Translations under genes and position numbers: made by a program
The notes under the pieces: generated by a model
What the model saw: the letters and a program-made list of their open reading frames with translations, nothing else
Told to the model about the DNA's origin: nothing
The model's database searches: none
Source of the DNA: Amycolatopsis alba DSM 44262
GTDB taxonomy: Bacteria; Actinomycetota; Actinomycetes; Mycobacteriales; Pseudonocardiaceae
DNA: 64,000 nucleotides
Direction of reading: 5' to 3'
NCBI RefSeq assembly: GCF_000384215.1
Contig: NZ_KB913032.1
Location: forward strand, 521,021 to 585,020
Shown here: in pieces, positions 34,413 to 43,122 of the stretch
Layout: the number at the start of each line of letters is the position of its first letter
Numbering within the stretch: the stretch's first letter is position 1

Positions 34413-36284
34413 ATGATGAGCGGCGTGGAGATCGCGGTAGAACTCGTGGCACTGGTGGTGGCCGTCCTCCTGGTCACCGCCGCGGCGCGGAAACTCGACT
34501 GGTCGGCACCGCTGTGCCTGATCGCTGTCGGGGTCGTCGCCTCGTACGTCCCTGGCATCCCGGAATACGAACTGGACCCGGAGGTCGTCCTGCTGGGGCT
34601 GCTGCCCCCGCTGCTGTACGCGACCGCGATCCGCACGTCGCTGATCGACTTCCGCCGCAATCGCGGGCCGATCCTGCTGCTGTCGGTGGGGCTCGTCATC
34701 TTCACCACGGCCGCGGTAGGGGTCGTGGCGTGGCTGGTGATCCCCGGACTGCCGCTCGCCGCCGGGCTCGCGATCGGCGCGGTGGTCGCCCCGCCCGACG
34801 CGGTCGCGGCCACCGCCGTCGCCCGCAAGGTCGGGATGCCCCGCAAGCTGACCCGGCTGCTGGAGGGCGAGAGCCTGTTCAACGACGCGGCCGCGCTGGT
34901 CGCGTTGCGAACCGCCATCGCGGCCATCGCGGGCTCGGTCAGCCTGCTGCAGGCGGGCGGGGACTTCCTGCTGGCGATGGGCGGCGGGCTGGTGATCGGC
35001 TTCGCGGTCGGCGCGCTCGCCGCGCTGATCCGCACCCGCCTCGAGGATCCGGTCACCGACACCGCGCTTTCGCTGGTGGTCCCGTTCGTCGCCTACATCG
35101 CCGCCGAGGCGATCCACGGCTCCGGCGTGATCGCCGTGGTCGTCGCGGGACTGATCCTCGGGCACAAGGCGCCGAGCATGCTTTCGGGCCGTTCCCGGCT
35201 GGCCAGCAGGCTGAACTGGCAGACCATCCAGTTCCTGCTGGAGAACATCGTCTTCCTGCTGATCGGCCTGCAGGTCCGCCGGATCATGACCGAGGTCGGC
35301 GAAAGCGGGCTGAGCGCACCGGAACTGATCCTGATCTGCGCCGCCACCCTGGCCGCGACCATCGTCGCCCGGATCATCTGGATGGTGGGCATCGGCCTGG
35401 CGCGGCGGACGTTCCGCCGTCACGCCTGGCCCTGGCGGTACTCGGCGGTGATCGCCTGGGCGGGGATGCGCGGGGTCGTCACGCTCGCGGCCGCATTCGT
35501 GCTGCCCGCCGACACGCCGCAGCGGGCCGTGCTGGTGCTGGTCGCGTTCGTCGTCGTGGCCGGGACGCTGCTGCTGCACGGGACGACGCTGCCGGTGCTG
35601 GTCCGGCGCCTGAAACTGCCGCCGCCCGACCCGGCCGAGGACGCGCTGCAGGAGGCGGCCGTGCTCAACAACATGACCAGGGCCGCGCTCGACGAACTGG
35701 AGAAGATCCGGACCGCCGACGACCCGGACGACATCGTCGAACGTCTGCGCAGCCGGCTCCAGCACCGCTCGGACTCGGCCTGGGAGGAGCTCGGCAGGCA
35801 AAGCACGCTGACCGAAACGCCGAGCGACGCCTATCGCCGCCTGCGGCTGAGGCTGCTCGAAGTCGAACGGGAGACGTTCCTGGAGGCGCGGGACTCCGGG
35901 ATGGCGGATGATGATGTCCTGCGCCGGATCCTCGAACGCCTCGACATCGAAGAATCCATGCTGGACAGGGAGGAGGAGACCGTGCCGGACTCCGATCGGG
36001 AACTGCGCACCCCCGCCGCGACGGCGGGATCGTGCAAACATCTCACCAAGGAGTGGCCCGCCGTCGAACCCAGCTCGCCTGACGTATGCGCCATCTGCGT
36101 CGAGAGCGGGATGACCTGGGTCCACCTGCGGCAATGCGTCAAATGCGGGAACGTCGCCTGCTGCGACTCTTCGCCGGGCAAACACGCGACCGAGCACTTC
36201 CACGAGACCTTGCATCCGGTGATGCGCAGCCACGAGCCCGGCGAGACCTGGCGCTGGTGCTTCGTCGACAAACAGCTGGGCTAG
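34413..36284 (+). CDS. Na+/H+ antiporter (CPA1) fused to UBP-type zinc finger
   Basis: A 623-aa fusion. Residues about 5-415 form a CPA1/NhaP-type cation-proton antiporter with about 12 helices, including the ND-type ion site in LEGESLFNDAAALVALR and GAVVAPPDAVAATAVARK. Then comes a cytoplasmic helical tail with heptad-like character (LQEAAVLNNMTRAALDELEKI, DAYRRLRLRLLEVERETFLEARD). The last 80 residues are a ZnF_UBP domain: CKHL, CAICVES, CVKCGNVACCDSSPGKHATEHFHETLHPV. UBP fingers bind the C-terminal tail of ubiquitin in eukaryotes; here they may sense a peptide tail or metal. ATG 34413 and 34416 are both possible; an in-frame GTG exists at 34386. Confidence 0.88.
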   Translation: MMSGVEIAVELVALVVAVLLVTAAARKLDWSAPLCLIAVGVVASYVPGIPEYELDPEVVLLGLLPPLLYATAIRTSLIDFRRNRGPILLLSVGLVIFTTAAVGVVAWLVIPGLPLAAGLAIGAVVAPPDAVAATAVARKVGMPRKLTRLLEGESLFNDAAALVALRTAIAAIAGSVSLLQAGGDFLLAMGGGLVIGFAVGALAALIRTRLEDPVTDTALSLVVPFVAYIAAEAIHGSGVIAVVVAGLILGHKAPSMLSGRSRLASRLNWQTIQFLLENIVFLLIGLQVRRIMTEVGESGLSAPELILICAATLAATIVARIIWMVGIGLARRTFRRHAWPWRYSAVIAWAGMRGVVTLAAAFVLPADTPQRAVLVLVAFVVVAGTLLLHGTTLPVLVRRLKLPPPDPAEDALQEAAVLNNMTRAALDELEKIRTADDPDDIVERLRSRLQHRSDSAWEELGRQSTLTETPSDAYRRLRLRLLEVERETFLEARDSGMADDDVLRRILERLDIEESMLDREEETVPDSDRELRTPAATAGSCKHLTKEWPAVEPSSPDVCAICVESGMTWVHLRQCVKCGNVACCDSSPGKHATEHFHETLHPVMRSHEPGETWRWCFVDKQLG

Positions 36285-36301
36285 CTCGGTAGGGTCCGGG
36301 T

Positions 36302-36988
36302 ATGAGCACCCCTGAGCAGGAAGTCGAGTACCGCCAGCACCGGTTTTCACCCCCTCCGGGCGCGACCGAGATCTTCCTTGTCCGCCACGGCGAATCGGCC
36401 CCGGCGAAGGGCGACGATCCGTTCGACCTCGTCGACGGGCAGGCCGACCCGGACCTCGCGCCGGACGGCCGGGACCACGCCGAGCGGGTCGGCCGCCGTC
36501 TGGCGGACGAGCGGATCGCCGCGCTGTACGTGACGACGCTGCGCCGGACGTCGCAGACCGCGGCACCGCTGGCGGCGAAGCTCGGGCTCACGCCGGAGGT
36601 CGAAGCGGACCTCCGGGAGATCCACCTCGGTGACTGGGAGAACGGGCTCTTCCGGCGCTACACCCACGAAGGCCACCCGATCGTCGAGGAGTTGTGGCGG
36701 GAACAGCGCTGGGACGTCATCCCGAGCGCGGAGTCGATGGAGTCGTTCGGCGGCCGGATCAAGGCGGCCATCGGCAGGCTCGCGGCCGCCAACCCGGACC
36801 GGCGGATCGCCGTGTTCACTCATGGCGGTGTCATCGGCGAAGTCTTCGCTCAGGCCAGTGCCGCGAAGAACCGGTTCGCGTTCCTCGGCGCGGACAACGG
36901 CTCGATCTCGCACCTGGTGGTGTCGGGCGACAACTGGATGGTGCGGCGGTTCAACGACACGTCGCATCTTCAGTCGCCTTTCGGCTGA
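36302..36988 (+). CDS. Histidine phosphatase family protein
   Basis: A 228-aa phosphoglycerate-mutase-like phosphatase. The catalytic LVRHGES (about 26-32) is present, as is the partner arginine in YVTTLRRTSQTAAPLA. The second His sits in VFTHGGVIGEVF, with the acid Glu in DLREIHLGDWE. The protein is cytosolic. It starts 17 bp after the antiporter stop, so it may be co-transcribed. Its 3' end overlaps the convergent FetB-like gene by 38 bp. The substrate is unknown. Confidence 0.92.
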   Translation: MSTPEQEVEYRQHRFSPPPGATEIFLVRHGESAPAKGDDPFDLVDGQADPDLAPDGRDHAERVGRRLADERIAALYVTTLRRTSQTAAPLAAKLGLTPEVEADLREIHLGDWENGLFRRYTHEGHPIVEELWREQRWDVIPSAESMESFGGRIKAAIGRLAAANPDRRIAVFTHGGVIGEVFAQASAAKNRFAFLGADNGSISHLVVSGDNWMVRRFNDTSHLQSPFG

Positions 36989-37718
36989 TCCGGCCTGCCG
37001 CGACCAGGTGCACGGCGACCAGGACGGCGACGGCTTCCGCGGCCAGTAGTCCGATGAGCACGAGTACTTGGGTCACTCCGGCTTGCAGTGGCCCGGCGCC
37101 GCCGAGGAGGACTCCGACGTAGGCGCCGGGCAGGGTCACCAGGCCGACCGTGCGTGTCTGGTCGAGCGCGGGGATCAGCGCTTGCCCGGCGGAGGGGCGG
37201 CAGATCTCCAGCGCGGCCGGGCGGCGGAGGAAACCCAGCGCCAGAGCGGCTTCGTACTCGCCGTGCCGGGACACGAGTTCGTCCAGGGCCCGCCGCGCCG
37301 CCTGCGAGGTCGCGGACATCGCGCCGCCGATGACGATCCCGGCGATCGGCACGATCGCGATGGGCCGCCACGGGATGACCCCGGTCGCGAGCACGAGCGT
37401 CAGCACCGGCACGACGCCGGACGCGATGGCGAGCGCGACCCACGCAAGGTCTTTCGCGACGCCGATCCGGCGTGCGGAAGTGATGGCCGCGATCGCGAAC
37501 ATCAGCAGGACGAACCCGCCGGTCAGCCAGCCCGATTTCAGGATCCCGACGATCACCAGCGAGACGGCGGCGAGCTGCACCACGGCGCGCGCGGCCGCGA
37601 ACAGCACCGCCTTGCCCTGCCCCAGCCGCCCGAACTGCACCACCACGGCGCCGAAGATCGCCAGCACGGCCAGGACCACGGCGAGCACCGGGCCGAACTC
37701 GATCGCACCATCCGTCAT
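36951..37718 (-). CDS. FetB/YbbM-like (UPF0014) ABC permease
   Basis: A 255-aa membrane protein with 7 hydrophobic helices and UPF0014 hallmarks: QLAAVSLVIVGIL, ALGFLRRPAALEICRPSAGQALIPALDQTRTVGLVTLPGAYVGVLLGGAGPLQA. E. coli FetB works with the ATPase FetA in iron export. No FetA-like ATPase lies nearby, so the partner must be elsewhere or missing. It is in the same orientation as the MmpS-like gene, whose stop is 17 bp upstream of this start. The start at 37718 is an ATG. Confidence 0.88.
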   Translation of the reverse strand: MTDGAIEFGPVLAVVLAVLAIFGAVVVQFGRLGQGKAVLFAAARAVVQLAAVSLVIVGILKSGWLTGGFVLLMFAIAAITSARRIGVAKDLAWVALAIASGVVPVLTLVLATGVIPWRPIAIVPIAGIVIGGAMSATSQAARRALDELVSRHGEYEAALALGFLRRPAALEICRPSAGQALIPALDQTRTVGLVTLPGAYVGVLLGGAGPLQAGVTQVLVLIGLLAAEAVAVLVAVHLVAAGRISRKATEDATCR

Positions 37719-37735
37719 GCGGATGATCCTGCCGT

Positions 37736-38230
37736 CTAGGACGTACAGGTCACCGGCGCGCCCGGCGCGGGGGCCGCGTGGTCGCTGACGACCTCGCCGT
37801 CGACGAGGATCCGACAGCGCAACGCTCCGCTGCCCGAACCCTGCGCGGAGAGGCTGTAGAACTCGTCGCGGCCTTCCTGGCTAGCGCGCTCGAACGTGGT
37901 GCTCCACGGCGCGGCGACTTCGGTCTTCTGCATGAGTTCCGAGCCCTGCGCGACATAGGTGACGTTCTGAGCGCCCTTCGCGCCGGAAAGCTCGTAGACG
38001 ACGAGGTGCGTCACGGTGCGCACGGCGGCCGCGGCCTGCTCGACCTGTTCGGCCTGCGGCACGGGCGGGCTCTGCACCGGTTTGGCGGCCTTCGGCAGCA
38101 CGTAACTGGTCAGGGTGACGGCGACGGCCATCACGCCCAGCACGACCACGACGGTCCCGAGCGGCTTCAGCCTGCCAGGGGCACCCTGCCCCGGCGCCGA
38201 TGCCGGAGGGGTCGCGGTGGGAACACCCAT
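37736..38230 (-). CDS. MmpS-family-like membrane protein
   Basis: A 164-aa protein. A Pro/Ala-rich cytoplasmic N-terminus (1-22) and one transmembrane helix at about 24-43 precede an exported domain of MmpS type: VVYELSGAKGAQNVTYVAQG, QKTEVAAPWSTTFERAS, SLSAQGSGSGALRCRILVDGEVVSDHAAPAPGAPVTC. MmpS proteins assist MmpL lipid transporters in mycobacteria, but no mmpL is in the window. It may be the first gene of a two-gene unit with the FetB-like permease. Confidence 0.82.
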   Translation of the reverse strand: MGVPTATPPASAPGQGAPGRLKPLGTVVVVLGVMAVAVTLTSYVLPKAAKPVQSPPVPQAEQVEQAAAAVRTVTHLVVYELSGAKGAQNVTYVAQGSELMQKTEVAAPWSTTFERASQEGRDEFYSLSAQGSGSGALRCRILVDGEVVSDHAAPAPGAPVTCTS

Positions 38231-38313
38231 GGAGAGGTCTTCTCTCGTCCGAGCGCACTTCCGTCGAGTGCGTCGACTACTTCTCGTTCGAAGGTGACTC
38301 CGCGTTAGCCGTT

Positions 38314-38348
38314 ATCGGGAAGAAACCCGATATTCACCCTTTTGGGTG
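38314..38348 (-). terminator. Tandem hairpins between NUDIX and MmpS-like genes
   Basis: ATCGGG-N6-CCCGAT (38314-38331) is followed by CACCC-TTTT-GGGTG (38335-38348). They lie downstream of the NUDIX gene and upstream of the MmpS-like gene, both read leftwards. They are probably NUDIX terminators. Confidence 0.5.
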
Positions 38349-38431
38349 TCCCGCTGAGTGCAGAGCGCCTGGTCATGGGGCGATCGGCGTAAACAGAGTG
38401 AGCCGAACAGCTCACTTTGAGTGATACAGCC

Positions 38432-38836
38432 TTAGTCGACGAGACCCGCGTCGGCAAGCATGCCGAGCATCCGCCTGCCCGCCGGCGGGCAGAGATGGGC
38501 ATCGGCCGAAGAAAGCCAGGCGGACTCCGCGATCTCCCGGCCGGGCACCGGATCGCCACGGTGGTCGGCGGTGTAACAGGTCATGCGCACACGGCGGCCG
38601 TCCGCGTAGCCGTCGGCCTGCTCGTTCAGCAGCGCGAAGAAGCGGAAGCTCCGCGGGTCGAGCTCGACGCCGAGTTCCTCCCTGATCTCCCGGCACAGCC
38701 CGCCGACGTCGCCCTCCCCCGGCTCGCGCTTGCCTCCTGGCAGGTAGAACTTGGTCTTCCCCTCGGTCCGCACCGACAGCAGGCGGCGGTCGCGGACGTG
38801 GATCCAGGCCAGTGAATCGATCTCGGCTTCGGGCAC
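38432..38836 (-). CDS. NUDIX hydrolase
   Basis: A 134-aa pyrophosphohydrolase domain. The Nudix box is complete: GGKREPGE at about 34-41, then REIREELGVEL. The preceding strand KTKFYLPGG and following FFALLNEQADGYADGRRVRMTCYTAD fit the fold. GTG 38836 (PEAEIDSLAWIHVRD) is the first good start; the long upstream open frame is antisense to the AraC gene. It is divergent from the AraC regulator by 30 bp. The substrate is probably an oxidised or modified nucleoside diphosphate, not determined. Confidence 0.9.
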   Translation of the reverse strand: MPEAEIDSLAWIHVRDRRLLSVRTEGKTKFYLPGGKREPGEGDVGGLCREIREELGVELDPRSFRFFALLNEQADGYADGRRVRMTCYTADHRGDPVPGREIAESAWLSSADAHLCPPAGRRMLGMLADAGLVD

Positions 38837-38866
38837 GGCCTGATTCTGTCGTGGCACGGGGGCATC

Positions 38867-39559
38867 ATGGCAACCGTGTATCGGGAGACGACGGCACCCG
38901 GCCTCCTGCGGGACGTGGTGCGCTGCCAGTGGGAGGACACGGGCGAGGCGCCGAAGCGGATCGTGCCCGACGGCTGCGTCGACCTGGTGAGATGCGGCGG
39001 CGAGGTGTTCGTCGCCGGGCCGGACACCACGGCCTGGACCTGGGAGACACCGCCGGGCGTCCGGGCGTCCGGCGTCCGGTTCGCCCCTGGCAGGGCCGGT
39101 TCCGTCCTGGGGCTGGGTGCCGACGAACTGCGCGATCAGCGTGTCCCTCTCGGCGACCTTTGGGGTAAGGAAGGCGAACTGCTCGCCGAGCGGGTGCTCG
39201 GCGGTGCCGCTTCGCTGACCGACATCGTCGCGGAACGCCGGGCAGGAGGCGCGGACCGGGAGGTCTCGGAGCTGATCACCAGGCTCGACGGCGGCGTCTC
39301 GCGGGTTTCCGCCGCACTGGAGCGGTTCACGACCGGGGAACGGCAGTTGCGGCGGCGGTTCACCCTCGCTGTCGGCTACGGCCCGGCGACGTACCTGCGG
39401 GTCACCCGGTTCCAGCGCGCCGTCAGGCTCGCGGCGACAGCGCCGGATCTCGCCTCGCTGGCGTTCTCGGCGGGCTACGCCGATCAGGCCCACCTGAGCC
39501 GGGATTGCCGGGAGTTCGCCGGTGTTCAGGCGAGGGAGTTCTTCCGCGCCAAGAAGTGA
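38867..39559 (+). CDS. AraC-family regulator with N-terminal DUF6597-like sensor
   Basis: A 230-aa regulator. The N-terminal cupin-like half has RIVPDGCVDLVRCGGEVFVAGPDT and GVRFAPGRAGSVLGLGADELRDQRVPLGDLWG. The C-terminal AraC HTH (about 140-228) reads RFTTGERQLRRRFTLAVGYGPATYLRVTRFQRAVRL, then LASLAFSAGYADQAHLSRDCREFAG. This architecture is frequent in actinobacteria. It is divergent from the NUDIX gene. Its 3' end overlaps the convergent FGGY kinase by 34 bp. Confidence 0.9.
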   Translation: MATVYRETTAPGLLRDVVRCQWEDTGEAPKRIVPDGCVDLVRCGGEVFVAGPDTTAWTWETPPGVRASGVRFAPGRAGSVLGLGADELRDQRVPLGDLWGKEGELLAERVLGGAASLTDIVAERRAGGADREVSELITRLDGGVSRVSAALERFTTGERQLRRRFTLAVGYGPATYLRVTRFQRAVRLAATAPDLASLAFSAGYADQAHLSRDCREFAGVQAREFFRAKK

Positions 39560-41013
39560 GCTATGTCCATTGTGGACCTGTAGAGGGCGCGGTAGTGCGG
39601 ATAGAACTCGTCGTAGACGTCGGCGTCCGCACCGGGGCGGACGATCTCGGCGACCGGGTTCCAGGCTTCGACATCCGGCTCCCGCCCCAGTGCCACGGAC
39701 GCGAGAACGGCGTTACCGAACGCCGCGCCGATGGTTTCCGCCGGGATCTCCTGCTCGATCCGCGCGACGTCGCTGACGATCCGCGTCCACACGCCGCCCT
39801 GTGTCCCGCCTCCGACGGCGACGAAGCGCCGGGCGCCGCCACCGGCTTCGCGCATGGCTTCGAGGTTGTGCCGCACTCCGTACGCCGTCCCTTCCAGCGC
39901 CGCGCGGTACAGATCGGCGCTGTCATGGGAAGTGGTGAGCCCGGCGATGACACCCCGCGCGTCCGGATCCGGTACCGGTGTCCGTTCTCCGGCGAAATAC
40001 GGCAGCATCAGCAAGCCACGGCTCCCCGCCGGGATCTTGCCCGCCGCCGCGGTCAGCTCCGCGAACTCGCCGCCGACGAGCTCCCGCAACCAGTCGGTGA
40101 TCGCGCCGGACGTGGCCATCCCCGCCGCGAGTGAATAGGTGCCGGGGAACGCGCCGCGGGTCGTCCACAGCCCCGGTCCGGGACGGGGATCGGAAAGCAC
40201 CTGGATCAGGAACATCGTGGTGCCGTACATGAGCATCGTGTCGCCGGGCGAGGTGACGCCGGCGCCGGTCGCTTCGGCCCAGGCGTCCACCGTACCCGCC
40301 GTCACCGGGATCCCTTGCGGCAAGCCGGTTTCCGCGGCCGCCCAGGCGGTGACCGAGCCGACTACCTCGGTCGGCCACGCGAGCCTGGGCAGCTCGACGC
40401 CGGGGGCGATCGCGGCGGCCCGGTCCGGTGCCCACCGGGCTTCGCGCAGGTCGTACATCGGGTCGCATTGGCTCGCGGAATGGTGGTCGAGAACGTACTC
40501 GCCGGTCAGCCTCAGTACAAGGAACGAACTCGCCATCAAGAACAGCTTCGCGCGTTCGAACACGTCCGGCTCGTTCTTGGCCAGCCACCGCCATTTCGGC
40601 CCGACGGCCTGCGAGCCGAGCGCGCTCCCGCCACGCTCCACAATGGATTCTTCGCCGAATTCCCGGTTCAGTTCGCGGATTTCGTCATACGCGCGGGTGT
40701 CGACACCGTAAAGGATCGCCGGGCGCAACGGTTTCCCGGAAGCGTCGGCGGGCAGGAGTACCGGCCCGATCCCGCTGACCGCCACTCCGATGATGGGATG
40801 ATCCCCGGCACCCGCCGAAAGTTCCCTTGCCAGTACGAGGAAGTCCTGCCACCACACGGTTTCGGCGTCATGCTCGAACCAGCCGGGACGGGGCCGTGCG
40901 GTATCGTGTCGGCGAGATGCTCGCGCCACCACGGTGCCGTGGGAATCGACGAGGACACCTTTGGAACTCGATGTGCCGATGTCGATGCCGAGCACCAGGC
41001 CCGGTTCGCCCAC
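39526..41013 (-). CDS. FGGY-family carbohydrate kinase
   Basis: A 495-aa sugar kinase of the xylulokinase/gluconokinase group. The phosphate-1 motif is VLGIDIGTSSSKGVLVD near the N-terminus. The FGGY C-terminal signature lies in ALEGTAYGVRHNLEAMREAG..FVAVGGGTQGGVWTRIVSDV. Domain order and length are normal. GTG 41013 gives the usual short N-terminus; GTG 41034 is an alternative. It is divergent from a LacI repressor whose upstream region holds a palindrome at 41094-41109. The sugar is unknown; no transporter or isomerase lies next to it. Confidence 0.92.
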   Translation of the reverse strand: MGEPGLVLGIDIGTSSSKGVLVDSHGTVVARASRRHDTARPRPGWFEHDAETVWWQDFLVLARELSAGAGDHPIIGVAVSGIGPVLLPADASGKPLRPAILYGVDTRAYDEIRELNREFGEESIVERGGSALGSQAVGPKWRWLAKNEPDVFERAKLFLMASSFLVLRLTGEYVLDHHSASQCDPMYDLREARWAPDRAAAIAPGVELPRLAWPTEVVGSVTAWAAAETGLPQGIPVTAGTVDAWAEATGAGVTSPGDTMLMYGTTMFLIQVLSDPRPGPGLWTTRGAFPGTYSLAAGMATSGAITDWLRELVGGEFAELTAAAGKIPAGSRGLLMLPYFAGERTPVPDPDARGVIAGLTTSHDSADLYRAALEGTAYGVRHNLEAMREAGGGARRFVAVGGGTQGGVWTRIVSDVARIEQEIPAETIGAAFGNAVLASVALGREPDVEAWNPVAEIVRPGADADVYDEFYPHYRALYRSTMDIAHFLARKNSLA

Positions 41014-41093
41014 GACACCCCCGAACTTTCCCACACGAGTAGCGCGATCAGCGGATGGTAACGATTGTCGGTCAAGCTATTCTTCCCGTGCGA

Positions 41094-41109
41094 AGGTGTC
41101 AAGACACCT
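41094..41109. promoter_or_regulatory. Palindrome in kinase/LacI divergent region
   Basis: AGGTGTC-AA-GACACCT is a perfect 16-bp inverted repeat ending 6 bases before the ribosome site of the LacI gene. It lies between the divergent kinase and LacI genes. Its position fits autorepression plus kinase control, although the centre lacks the usual LacI CG step. Confidence 0.55.
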
Positions 41110-41127
41110 GCAGAAGGGGAGGTCACG

Positions 41128-42108
41128 GTGGCCACCATCAACGACGTGGCGGCGAAGGCCGGGGTTTCGACGGCGACCGTGTCGAGAACACTCAACGGTA
41201 AGTCCACTGTGGACCCGGTGCTCGCGGCACGGGTGCAGGCGGCCGCCACGGAATTGGGATATCACCCGAACGGGCTGGCGCGAAATCTGCGCCGTCAGGA
41301 AACCGCGGTTCTCGCGCTCATCATCTCCGACGTCGAGAACCCGTTCTTCACCGCGATCGCCCGCGGCGTGGAGGACATCGCGCAGACCGCGGGCTACTCG
41401 GTGGTGCTGTGCAACGCCGACGACAACGAGGAGAAGGAGCGGCGCTACATCGACGTCGCCCTCCAGGAGAGGGTCGCCGGAGTGGTGCTCTCCCCCACCG
41501 GCCGGGCCACCAACGTCGACAGGCTGACCGAACGCGGCACACCCGTGGTCGCGGTCGACCGGCCGCTGCTGGAGAACACCGGGGACCAGGTGCTGGTCGA
41601 CACCCGGCTCGCCGCCCGCGACGCGACCCGGCACCTGCTCGACGGCGGATACCGGCGGGTCGCCTGCGTCAGCGGGCCGCCGGGGGTGCGCACGGCCGAA
41701 GACCGGCTGGCCGGTTACACCGACGCCGTCGGCGCCGGGAACGCGCTGACCCGGCGCGCCGAGTTCCGCGCCGAGGGCGGCAGGCTCGCCGCGCTCAGCC
41801 TGCTCGACGAGCCCGAACCGCCGGACGCCCTGCTGGTCGGCAACAGCACGATGGCGATCGGCGTCCTGGAGGCGCTGGCTTCGCGGGGGCTGCGGTCGGG
41901 ACAGGACGTCGGGATCGTGTCGTTCGACGACGCCCCGTGGACGACGCTGATCGATCCGCCGCTGACCGTGGTCGCCCAGCCCGCGAACGAGGTGGGCAGG
42001 GTGGCCGCCGAACTGCTGCTGGCCCGGATCGGCGACAGCACCCGCAAGGCCACGACGACCACGCTCCAGGCGAAGCTGATCGTGCGCCGGAGCTCACGGC
42101 GCGACTGA
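41128..42108 (+). CDS. LacI-family transcriptional repressor
   Basis: A 326-aa repressor. The N-terminal LacI HTH is TINDVAAKAGVSTATVSRTLNGKSTVDPVLAARVQAAATELGY with the hinge helix HPNGLARNLR. The periplasmic-binding-protein-like sugar domain follows (LALIISDVENPFFTAIARGVEDIAQTAGYSV, then DVGIVSFDDAPWTTLIDPPLTVV). I chose GTG 41128 because GGGGAGG lies five bases upstream; the open frame begins earlier. It probably controls the divergent FGGY kinase. Confidence 0.94.
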   Translation: MATINDVAAKAGVSTATVSRTLNGKSTVDPVLAARVQAAATELGYHPNGLARNLRRQETAVLALIISDVENPFFTAIARGVEDIAQTAGYSVVLCNADDNEEKERRYIDVALQERVAGVVLSPTGRATNVDRLTERGTPVVAVDRPLLENTGDQVLVDTRLAARDATRHLLDGGYRRVACVSGPPGVRTAEDRLAGYTDAVGAGNALTRRAEFRAEGGRLAALSLLDEPEPPDALLVGNSTMAIGVLEALASRGLRSGQDVGIVSFDDAPWTTLIDPPLTVVAQPANEVGRVAAELLLARIGDSTRKATTTTLQAKLIVRRSSRRD

Positions 42109-42135
42109 CCTCGGAGATCCCTGGCGCACGACGTG

Positions 42136-42167
42136 CCTGGGCGGCCGGTCCGCACCGGCCGCCCAGG
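42136..42167 (+). terminator. Terminator of LacI gene
   Basis: A perfect 14-bp stem CCTGGGCGGCCGGT / ACCGGCCGCCCAGG with a 4-base loop, 28 bases after the LacI stop. Confidence 0.85.
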
Positions 42168-42241
42168 AACGCCCCACCCCCTTGTTCCCCCAAGCCGGCC
42201 CCACACCAGCCGGGTTCTCCGAAGCGGTGGTAAGAAATCGA

Positions 42242-42259
42242 TTACCTTTCGGAAGGTAA
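42242..42259. promoter_or_regulatory. 18-bp palindrome upstream of Xre/RES pair
   Basis: TTACCTT-TCGG-AAGGTAA is a perfect inverted repeat in AT-richer intergenic DNA, 183 bp before the antitoxin-like ATG. It is a candidate operator for the pair or for an unlinked regulator. Confidence 0.5.
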
Positions 42260-42442
42260 ATTCCCTCTTACGACCTGTCAAGCCGAGTTCCTGGACAAGC
42301 TCGCTCGATCCGGGCACACTGTTGCGATATTGCCTACTGCGCGTGTGTGATTCCGTGCACTCTGTGTTCATCTCTGGTGAATTCCCCCACGAAACCGAGA
42401 TGAGACCGCACGAACCCGCACAGACGAGTTACCCTAGGCGCT

Positions 42443-43024
42443 ATGTCGATAGCGCTCGAGAACGTCCTCGCCAAGGCGGGCCTCAAGGTCGACGCCGACG
42501 AGTTCCTGACCCTCGTCGAGGACGCCGCGCGGAGGCTTTCCCCGCCGAACCCCGACCCGTCGCACTACTTCTCGGCGGATCAGCGGGCCGCGCTGACCGA
42601 CGTCGGCCTCGACCTCTCCCCCCGCAGCGAGGACGAACCGGACTTCCGTGCCCGCACGGTCGCCGCGCACGCCGTGCTCGCCGACTCCGCGCTGAGCGTG
42701 CTGGAGGCGGCGAAAGCCCTCGGCGTGGACGACAGCCGCATCCGCCACCGCCTGAAGGAAGGCAGGCTCACCGGCTGGAAGGACCAAGGCTGGCGGCTGC
42801 CCTCCTGGCAGTTCACCGGCTCGGGCGTGCTGCCCGGCCTGGAGGTCGTACTGCGGGCCGTGCCCGAGGACCAGCCCGCGCTCGTCGTCGCCGCGTTCAT
42901 GAGCACCCCGCAGTCCGATCTGGTGATCAACGACCACCCCGCCACTCCCCGCCAGTGGCTGCTCTCCGGCGGAGACCCCGAACATGTTGCAAGACTGGTA
43001 GCCACTCTTGGTTCGCCGTTCTAA
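42443..43024 (+). CDS. Xre/MbcA/ParS-like antitoxin-type protein, partner of RES
   Basis: A 193-aa protein. The middle holds a helix-turn-helix/excisionase-like segment (VLEAAKALGVDDSRIRHRLKEGRLTGWKDQGWRLPSWQF). The C-terminal helical segment resembles the MbcA/ParS toxin-binding domain: LRAVPEDQPALVVAAFMSTPQSDL, then TPRQWLLSGGDPEHVARLVATL. The following gene encodes a RES-domain protein, the classic partner (MbcA-MbcT, Rv3188/Rv3189-like). It likely neutralises the RES enzyme and may repress the operon. The gap to the RES gene is 98 bp. Confidence 0.82.
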   Translation: MSIALENVLAKAGLKVDADEFLTLVEDAARRLSPPNPDPSHYFSADQRAALTDVGLDLSPRSEDEPDFRARTVAAHAVLADSALSVLEAAKALGVDDSRIRHRLKEGRLTGWKDQGWRLPSWQFTGSGVLPGLEVVLRAVPEDQPALVVAAFMSTPQSDLVINDHPATPRQWLLSGGDPEHVARLVATLGSPF

Positions 43025-43122
43025 GGTGTTCTGCCCGACGACGGAAAATTTCAGTCGGGGGTAGGCCGTAGGCTGACCCCAACGAGCAAGATCACCCGAC
43101 AAGGACGGACGACTCCCGAGGT

